Assembly: GCA_016584305.1 (NCBI GenBank)
Contig: JACEEZ010023411.1
Location: 69,501-133,500 of the forward strand
Direction of reading: 5' to 3'
DNA length: 64,000 nt
Origin: Chionoecetes opilio
Lineage: Eukaryota > Arthropoda > Malacostraca > Decapoda > Majidae
Part shown: positions 52,447-64,000 of the stretch, piece after piece
How the letters are laid out: each line of letters opens with the position of its first letter
Position numbering within the stretch: the stretch's first letter is position 1
Position numbers and translations under genes: made by a program
The notes under the pieces: generated by a model
What the model was told of the DNA's origin: nothing
Seen by the model: the letters and a program-made list of their open reading frames with translations, nothing else
Databases searched by the model: none

Positions 52447-53068
52447 CCCCTTGAGACCCAGAGCGTAATTTCCATTGTAATTTGGCTACCATATTAGACG
52501 GTTTTTAGTGAATATATGCAATATTTTATAGACATGACCTGTTTAGTATCCTTGTCGACTAATTAATTTGGTATATTAAGTGACTTTTCTTAATTATGAG
52601 CGAGCGCGAAGCGCTCGGGAGTCCTCGGTGGATACAGGATTTTTCTCACTTAGCGGCCGACCCGGCCCGGCCCGGCCTGACCGTCACGCTTTTCAGGAGC
52701 TTATATCTTTGGAATTCCACTTCCGATTGACAAGCGGTCTTCGCCATCTGATAGCCCCATTCAATACCTATTTGTGTCGACATGTTTTGTCTCACGTGAG
52801 GGGTTAGCATGGCGCGTGCCGCGTGAGGGGTGTCGGACAACGTTATCTTGCTATAGCTGAGAAACGGCTGTACTGACTAAGTTGAAATTTGGTGTGTGGT
52901 TTGAGACCACACACTTGGCAATGTCACACAGGTCAAACTCCGGGTGACGCACGTGCGGCTGGTTTCTACGGGCTCGCTCGTCCCTCGCCGATTAAGGCGT
53001 CTACTGATTTTATGGCTCGACAACATACAATTTTTTTATAGCAAAGGAAAAATCTGGGCGCGAAGGGG
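52447..53068. mobile_element. piggyBac-like MITE family B (copy 2) with a GC-rich insertion
   Basis: Outer parts (52447-52598 and about 53006-53068) match copies 1 and 3. The left flank is TTAA, the right TTAT. The middle 400 bp (about 52599-53005) is unrelated GC-rich sequence starting agcgagcgcgaagcgctcgg. It contains repeated cggcccggcccgg and short inverted gagcgagc/gctcgctc words. Confidence 0.75.
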
Positions 53069-53516
53069 TTATTCATATTGCAAGGATCTATTTCTCGTAT
53101 TTTTTAATTGTATCCATATTTCTAACATTCCTCTAGATTTTTACCTTCTATCCATATCTTAAATTTTTTTCGTCCAGAACTACCACTAAATTATCCATAT
53201 TTATCAATTTTCATCGGGAACTACAACTTAATTGATCATTTTTTTTATTTTGTATTATGAAAGTAGACAAAGTGGAGGTGGTATTTTGTTTTTCAAAATG
53301 TCGTCTATCTTAATCTTGCTCAGGAAAACCAAGTAAGAGTGCGTATATTGATAAGAAGGTTTGCTTATCAGTGTGACAAGAGATGATGCATTGAGTTAAT
53401 AAAAACTTGATAAGATCCTTTATGTGAGAGGGAGGGACAAAGAGAATAGTATTAAGCAATAAGAAAAGTTAAAAAGCTATCTTGCCGCTTTTTTTCCACT
53501 CGCTATCAATTAATAT

Positions 53517-53580
53517 ACAGGAACTACCACGTGTAGGTCTCGCGGCCTTTTGTAGCTTCCTTATTTTCTTATGTTCTTAT
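53517..53580 (+). mobile_element. LINE 3' UTR fragment
   Basis: Same 3' end as the LINE at 42222: caggaacta.cacgtgtaggtct and tgtagcttccttattttctt, ending atgttcttat. Confidence 0.75.
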
Positions 53581-53995
53581 CGTATACCTATATACATGAC
53601 CCCCCCCTCCCCTGTATCATGCTACATGCCCTTCCCCTCCATGTAGGGCGCTATATACGTCTGATAAATTAATACAATGCATCCATTCAGTGTTCTTATC
53701 TTTAAGGAGTTACAACATTCATGGCTCATATTGTACCCTCAATGGTCAAATTCTAGAGTTCTTTCCCACCCTTATTAGTGGGGCAGACCTTCACAGATCC
53801 CTACAGATACCTCTTAAACAGGGGTGGGGAACGTCCGGCCGTATATTATAAGGCCCGCAAAACCATTTGGTCAAGCCCTGCCACAGCCCACAGCCCGCCA
53901 CTGCCCGGCAACCACAGACGAGACTCGAAATCTAATAAATCTAGGACTTAATTTTGTTTCATACCAACATAAATTGTTATTAAGTGCATGCATAA

Positions 53996-54470
53996 GGCCT
54001 CTTCCATTTGCGACATTTCAAGAACCAGTTCACGGAACCCAAGAGTTCAGGCGTTCCATTTGCGCACGAAAACCTGGGGTCCGAGGCAAAGCGCGTAGTG
54101 ACTCAGCAATACCCTTGAACTTTCTCTACTCACATTAGCAGGTGGGTAGCTTGGGTAGAGTTTTCAGTTCATAACAAACAATGGTCGCCTTGGGCCCTAT
54201 TTCTCTTATCGTGAAGGGTTTTCCGCATGCACGAGTCGGAGAGGATGTCAGACGACACAAAAGAGGCATACATGGCTGGTGGGGGCCATGCTTTCCCGCG
54301 ATCTTAAACTTGATATGATCCCTTCACATAGCAGCTAGCTGAGTTATATCTCGTTATCTCTCTCTTGTTATCTCTCGTTATCTCTCGCTACCTCTCTCTC
54401 TCTTGTTATCTCTCGCTATCTCTCTCGTTATCTCTCGTTAGCTCTCGTTAGCTCTCGTTATCTTTCACTC

Positions 54471-54509
<39 letters not shown>

Positions 54510-55024
54510 CTCTCGTTATCTCTCGTTATCTCTCTCTCGTTATCTCTCTCCCTCTTGTTATCTCTCTCTCGTTATCTCTCGTTATCTCTCTCTCTCTCGT
54601 TATCTCTCGTTATCTCTCTCGTTATCTCTCTCTCTCGTTATCTCTCTTTCGTTATCTCTCTCGTTATCTCTCTTGTTATCTTTCTCTCTCGTTATCTCTC
54701 TCGTTATCTCTCTCTCTCGTTATCTCTCTTTCGTTATCTCTCTTGTTATCTTTCTCTCTCGTTATCTCTCTCGTTCTTTCTCTCGTTATCTCTCTCTCTC
54801 TCGGTATCTCTCTCTCTCGTTATCTCTCTCTCGTTATCTCTCTCTCGTTATCTCTCTCTCTCTCTCTCTCTCTCTTAAATTGCCTCGCCAGCTGAGTATG
54901 TTTGTAAACAAAAAACGGGGGTTTTGCGTTCCATTTGTGACACGCGAACCCAACCCTGAACCCAGAACCCAACCCTGAACTGAAAGAACTGGTTCATGCA
55001 GCTTGGGCACAAATGGAAGAGGCC
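53996..55024. mobile_element. Nested foldback element inside the hAT-like element
   Basis: Termini GGCCTCTTCCATTTG and CAAATGGAAGAGGCC, then inward inverted matches around aagaaccagttca and tgaactgaaagaactggttca. Flanking ATAA/TATAA makes the exact target duplication ambiguous. Confidence 0.65.
54350..54876. repeat. tctctcgttatc minisatellite
   Basis: About 35 units of gttatctctc with variable (CT)n, inside the nested foldback. Confidence 0.93.
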
Positions 55025-55220
55025 TATAATACTTATAACGTAAATTTTAAGGGCACGTCCATTACGGGACGGATAGGACACATAGATGACGGGACAGACA
55101 CTTATTGGTTTTCGTCGGCCAAAAAAAGCAGGCTGATTTTTAAGTTGATAGTTCTGTATAGTCCGCGAATGTCATGAATATCCAAATGGCCCTTGGTAGT
55201 AAAATGGTTCCCCACCCCTG

Positions 55221-55586
55221 CTCTAAAACGTAATAATAAAGTGGGGGAGAGATTATATAATAAAAAAAAATAATCCCTTTCTCCCCGATGTAAAATTGAG
55301 AGAAAAATAAATAAATAAAAAGAGGTGAGAGAAAAAGTAGCGTAAATAAAAAAGAGTAAGATAAAAATGAAAACATATTGGAGTAAGAATAAAACTAAAA
55401 AGGAGAGAGAAGAAGACAGACACAAGGAAGAAAACAGGAAGAAGCGCCGTTATAAAGACAAAATTCCCGCGTAAACAAAAAAAAAAGGCAAAGAAGACAG
55501 ACACAAGGAAGACAACAGGAAAAAGTGCCGTTAGAAAGACAAAATTCCCGCGTAAACACAAAAAAAGGCAAACACGCAAACAGGGC
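55221..55586. other. A-rich non-coding spacer
   Basis: Contains a duplicated segment acacaaggaagacaacaggaa / aaagacaaaattcccgcgta (about 55435 and 55503). No gene seen. Confidence 0.5.
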
Positions 55587-55768
55587 CAGGGTTGTGAACT
55601 GTACGATAATTATCGTATTTGTACGATAATTTGACTATCCGTACGATGTACGATGCATGTTTGAGAATCGCACACGAAAATACGATAATTGACTCACAAA
55701 TATAATTACATTATAGTCATACAAAAATTGTTATGGCAAAAAAAAAAAATCTGTCGCTGTCAACTTCC

Positions 55769-55821
<53 letters not shown>

Positions 55822-56674
55822 TATGACAAGAGTAGCTCCTAAGAAAAACAATATGAAGTAAACTACTGAACCTTTTTTCTTTCCTACTTGTATCCTCAAC
55901 ATCACACACACACACTGTCACACACACACACACACACACACTGTCACACACACACACACACACACACTGTCACACACACACACACACACACAACATACAC
56001 ACACACTGTCACACACACACACACACACACATACACACACATAATCACTGATACACACACACTCACACACACTTTTGGTCCTTTGCATGACATGGATTTG
56101 GACCGTTGCTTGCCGCATTAGAACGCAGATTGTGAGAGGGTATTTAGCAAGATTATAACCTTACCAAGACAAAGTTAAGACACTGACTTCTAACGGGAAC
56201 CCTACTTGGTTCTCTTCCAGCAGTGCAGTGTGTAAGGGAAAAGGGAGATTGTGTTACTTTTATCCCTACACATGATATGATATGTCGATGACAACTAACA
56301 CACTATCATTATAAGCGCCAGCTAGCTGACACAGGGGATAAAAGAATAGAGGAGGAACAGGAATTCCTCTTTTCTTTTGAGGATGATAGAGTTCAGAGTT
56401 CAGCTTCTTTTGAGTCATTATATGTCTTACTAATTATATTTTTGTTTTATTTAATTTAAGTTATTTTGGAAAAAATAAATTAACATGGAATTTTATGTCA
56501 TGATTGGATATGAAAAGAGAAAATATTTTTATATGTGGAATGCTGAATTCAATGATGTATATAGTTACCTACTGACTATATTATTTTAGCTAAGGTTGTA
56601 CGATAATCTATCTGAAGATACGATAATTTTGGAGGATCGGTACGATAATGTGGGCTACAAAGTTCACAACCCTG
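55587..56674. mobile_element. hAT-like non-autonomous element with perfect 8-bp target duplication
   Basis: Termini CAGGGTTGTGAACT and AGTTCACAACCCTG. Flanks are AACAGGGC on both sides (55579-55586 and 56675-56682). Subterminal gtacgataat/attatcgta words recur at both ends, resembling transposase-binding motifs. Interior carries (GA)n at 55772-55815 and (CA)n at 55905-56070, and no transposase. Confidence 0.92.
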
Positions 56675-57058
56675 AACAGGGCCAACTTGCCAAGTTCAGT
56701 GCCGCCATGACTGTCGTGCAGGAAGGAGGGTCACGCTAGCTCTCTCCTCACACCTTCCAGCGAGATCTAAGAAATACCACCACTAAGGGCGACCCGTGAC
56801 TTAATAAGGTAACAGTAAGGTCAAGGTACTGAAGAGAAATAATCCACCATGAATAGAGAGGGGAAGTAGTGTTTACAGTTATATTGTTTATGATTACCAC
56901 AACAGATGTTAATTTAATACAATAGTGTGTGTGGCGAGGGTGTAGAGGTGGTGGCAGGCCCAGCACTCTATTATTTACCTTCTTAAATGGGTAATAGGGA
57001 GGTTAATGGCCCTTACACACGCACACACAAACACGCCACTCACCCTTCCCATTCCTTA

Positions 57059-57315
57059 CCGTAGATAACACTATAGTCGCCAGTCACTCGCCACTGCACT
57101 AATGTCGCCAGGCACAATATATTACGAATTTTAGCATCACTACAGACTGTTATGTACCACTGTTGAGGCATAGACAGTAGTTTATATTATGTATATCACA
57201 GTACATGTCTTCAGTGGCACATACAAGTCTGTAGTGATGCTAAAATTCGTAATATATTGTGCCTGGCGACATTGGTGCAGTGGTGAGTGACTGGCGACTA
57301 TAGTGTTATCTACGG
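57059..57315. mobile_element. MITE family A (copy 3), full-length foldback
   Basis: Termini CCGTAGATAACACTATAGTC and GACTATAGTGTTATCTACGG flanked by TA. The arms extend for more than 100 bp each (attacgaattttagcatcac and its complement), leaving a loop of roughly 50 bp. The cleanest copy of the family. Confidence 0.85.
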
Positions 57316-57482
57316 TAGAGTCCTTTCCCGTCAGGCGAAGGATAGCTACGTATATATAGTAAAAAGAAAGGTTGTACTTCAGTTTGAAGCATTACGAGGC
57401 ACGCAGTTATTACCGTCATCAACAACTGTAGCTCTGACCATTTGCAGTATTTCTAACCACTCCATCAGTCGTCGGAACTCAA

Positions 57483-57688
57483 CCCCTTCACGCCCAGATC
57501 TTTCCTTTGCTATAAAAAAAAATCGTCTGTTGTTGGCCATAAAATTACGAAAAGTAACTGAATATACCAAATACGTTAGTCGACAGGAATACTAAACAGG
57601 TCATATCTATAAAATATTGCTTATAGTAACTAAAAATCGTCTAATGGTAAGAAATTACAATGGAAATTGCGTTCTGGGTCTCAAGGGG
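57483..57688. mobile_element. piggyBac-like MITE family B (copy 3, reverse orientation)
   Basis: Starts CCCCTTCACGCCCAGATC and ends GTTCTGGGTCTCAAGGGG; right flank TTAA, left flank TCAA. Its reverse complement aligns with copy 1 along the full length. Confidence 0.85.
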
Positions 57689-57800
57689 TTAATAGTGAGT
57701 ATAGTTTCGTCCTGTCAATCCGTGGAGCCCGCTAACCAATATTTGTGCAAAATGTATCTTTCCCCCTTGTCTATAACAATAATGTAGTGTTGTATGTAGC

Positions 57801-57957
57801 GCACCTAACCTAACCTAACCACAAAGTATACCTAACCTAACCTAACCAAACCACAAAGTATACCTAACCTAACCAAACCAAACCACAAAGTATACCTAAC
57901 CTAACCTAACCTTAACCTCAAAGTATACCTAACCTAACCTAACCTAACCTTAACACT
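57801..57957. repeat. Interstitial CCTAA telomere-like repeat
   Basis: Short (CCTAA)n runs separated by a cacaaagtata spacer, about four units. CCTAA/TTAGG is the usual arthropod telomere unit. Confidence 0.85.
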
Positions 57958-58325
57958 CGATAGCGATAGCCGCCTCTGCGCACCGCCCTGTCTGCTGGGT
58001 ATGCATGCTACTATAGGCGGCCTGTTTCAACTGGCGGCCCGAATCAACGGATACCGTATGTAGTACCACGGTCAGTGTTATCTCATCAAACTGCCCTGCA
58101 AAAGGTGTCATTTCTCAGTTTGCCACACACTACTGTGACCACATTACTGCTATGACTTAATTCTCGGTCAAAGTCCACAAAGTTCAAAGGAAATAATAAA
58201 GTAAAAAGGTTAAGTATAAAATGTAAGGGAAAAAATGGACGAGGACTGCGCGGTCATTTTCTGAGACACAATACTAATAAAGAATCCCTCCACTTCACCA
58301 AGATTTCCCAGCCACAATACAAGGG
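57958..58325. other. Non-coding spacer with a 39-bp shared segment
   Basis: 58231-58269 is identical to 43081-43119 in CYRI intron 6 (see findings). No gene seen. Confidence 0.6.
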
Positions 58326-58549
58326 GGTGACAGGGAGTTTCGTACACAAGTTTTTCCATACCAGGTTTTGTTAGTTGTTTCGTACACTGATTTTTGAGCT
58401 TTTTCGTACATACCTGGTGTCAAATCGTAACTCTAGTAATCAAATGCAACTCTTGAGCTGAGTGTACGAAACGACTATGGATTCATATAGATTACGAAAC
58501 AACTTTTTGGTGTTACGAAACAACTTGTGTACGAACTGACTGCACCCCG
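58326..58549. mobile_element. Small inverted-repeat element with perfect 8-bp flanking repeats
   Basis: Imperfect inverted termini share tttcgtacacaagtt / aacttgtgtacgaa. Flanks TACAAGGG at 58318-58325 and 58550-58557. Internal gtttcgtaca/tgtacgaaac words recur. The superfamily is uncertain. Confidence 0.7.
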
Positions 58550-59444
58550 TACAAGGGTTGGTGGGTTGACAGTCCAGCCGTCCCTGGGAGTGCGATGAGA
58601 CCCCTGAGATCCGCCGGGCCACAGGGGTATACAGTCACCAGGGTGATGTAACAAGAATACAGTACAGGGAGGGTGTCCTTGGGTACTTGTGCTACAGCCG
58701 TGTCTGGCATGTAGAACTACTGGAATGTAGCACGTAGACAGTGGGTACGTGTCTGGCATGGGCACTCCCCACCCACACAAGAGATCCATGATGATGAACA
58801 CTCCAGCAAAACATTACTAACCACACACCAGCCACTCTAGACACTACCATCTACACTACTAACTTGTATCATCCTTGCGTCACACACACAGGCAACAGAG
58901 GGGGGGTGGGGGTCTGCCAGGAGGGTGTGCTGGTGATGCATACACTGATTAAAGTCATGATGTTAGGAAAACTAAAATTTATCTTTAACATGATGTACGT
59001 ACTTACATTATTTTGTTATCATTTGGAGTTTCATAAACAAATGAGTATATTGGTATGTTACTCTGTTGTGTATGTGTGTGTGTGTGACAAGTCTGTGTGA
59101 GGAGAGTGTGTGTGCCTGGCAGCCCTCAGGCAAGTGAGGCCCAGGCAGCACCTAGGCCTGGCCGGCACATCACAGGGGTGGCTGTGGTGTATCAGGTGTA
59201 TCAGGTGACCTTGACCTTTGAGAGTACAGAGTGACCAGTGTGGTGGTGTTCATTGCAGCAGCAGCAGTGGTGCAGTGTTTGGCAGCCCCACAGCCCCAGC
59301 AGGTGGTAGTTGGCGCCCCGGACGCCGATGCCCCTTGGGCCGCCCGCCGCCGCCCCCGTCCGGCCATGGCAGGGGGAGTGGCGGCCCCCGGCAGGGAGCA
59401 GCGCCCCCTTGAGCAGCTGGGAGTGTGAGACCGGGTGAGGCCCC
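58550..59444 (+). other. NDST upstream region
   Basis: No gene recognised until the GC-rich segment from about 59250, which includes CAG triplets after a possible acceptor cattgcag and probably represents NDST leader sequence. Several antisense and alternative frames here are GC-driven. Confidence 0.45.
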
Positions 59445-63580
<4,136 letters not shown>

Positions 63581-64000
63581 GTGAGGGGAGGAGAGAAAGA
63601 GATTGTAGTTTTATCAATGTTTTTTATGTTTTTTTCTGACTTAACTTTTTTAACTTAACTCCTTACATGATATTTTCCTTATTTTTAAGTGTTTTTCGTA
63701 GTTTCCCTCACATCCCACCACTTCCTTCCCCCAGTAATCTTCACATTCCTGAAAAAGATAATGACATCAATAGAAAAATACTGGTGAGGGAGAGAAATAG
63801 ATATAGTTTTATTTCTGTATTTTATCCTTTTTTTTTTTAACACGTATAAAATATTTTTGGTTACTTTTTATTTACATGATAGTATCCTCATCTTTAAGTA
63901 TCTTTTTTTGTAGCTTCACACATCACTTCATCTTCTTTTCCCCATGATTTTTACATCTCAAAAAAAAAAACACCTACAAAAATTCCTCATTACCCAAACT
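63581..64000 (+). other. NDST intron 4 (continues beyond the window)
   Basis: AT-rich with a diverged duplication of the segment after the donor (atactggtgagggaga at 63574 and 63778). No further exon before the window ends. Confidence 0.7.

Larger units (their letters stand above)
53819..55220. mobile_element. hAT-like non-autonomous element
   Basis: Termini CAGGGGTGGGGAAC and GTTCCCCACCCCTG, a classic hAT end. Flanks CTCTTAAA and CTCTAAAA (7 of 8 match). Interior has no transposase and is interrupted by a nested foldback and a large tctctcgttatc repeat. Confidence 0.85.

Noticed and set aside
52580..52840. Frames on both strands of the GC-rich insert
   Set aside because: Short, GC-driven and overlapping; no motif seen.

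Overview
This is eukaryotic nuclear DNA with two intron-containing genes on the + strand. They sit in very repeat-dense sequence, and almost every long open frame outside the exons is translated microsatellite. Several traits point to a crustacean, most likely a decapod such as a shrimp or crab: enormous (CT)n/(GA)n and (GT)n arrays, TTAGG-type telomere-like tracts, tRNA-derived SINEs, LINE 3' ends, and many small foldback elements. The species cannot be fixed from sequence alone.

Layout. 1-19.3 kb is intergenic or 5' flank. It holds a nested foldback with internal TTAGG tracts (0.3-1.3 kb), a TA-flanked MITE, a decayed minus-strand LINE (about 4.3-7.45 kb), G-rich minisatellites (7.7-8.4 kb), a tRNA-Val-like SINE (8.5 kb), long CT/GA/CA blocks (9.7-18.9 kb), a promoter-like module with a CRE and two CCAAT boxes (14.06 kb), and a 31-bp minisatellite (15.6-16.3 kb).

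19.3-45.3 kb is a complete nine-coding-exon gene for CYRI (FAM49), the Rac1-binding negative regulator of the WAVE/SCAR complex. All splice junctions are GT-AG and phase-consistent, and they give 332 aa. Its introns carry a young non-autonomous LTR retroelement (intron 3), foldback MITEs, SINEs, a LINE 3' end, many minisatellites, a second promoter-like module with a CArG box (intron 2), and, in intron 6, tandem copies of the real 3' splice site of exon 7.

45.3-59.2 kb is a gene desert dominated by non-autonomous DNA transposons. These include hAT-like elements (one with a perfect 8-bp target duplication), piggyBac-like TTAA elements, TA-flanked foldbacks, telomere-like CCTAA repeats and tandem repeats.

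59.4-63.6 kb carries the first four coding exons of a heparan sulfate N-deacetylase/N-sulfotransferase (NDST, the sulfateless family). It encodes a type II Golgi membrane anchor and the start of the lumenal deacetylase region, and the gene continues past the window. Its third coding exon has two apparent single-base insertions. The two genes serve different processes (actin/Rac signalling and heparan sulfate modification); they share an orientation and lie about 14 kb apart, and nothing suggests shared regulation.

No CRISPR arrays, functional tRNA or rRNA genes, bacterial operons or viral genes were seen.
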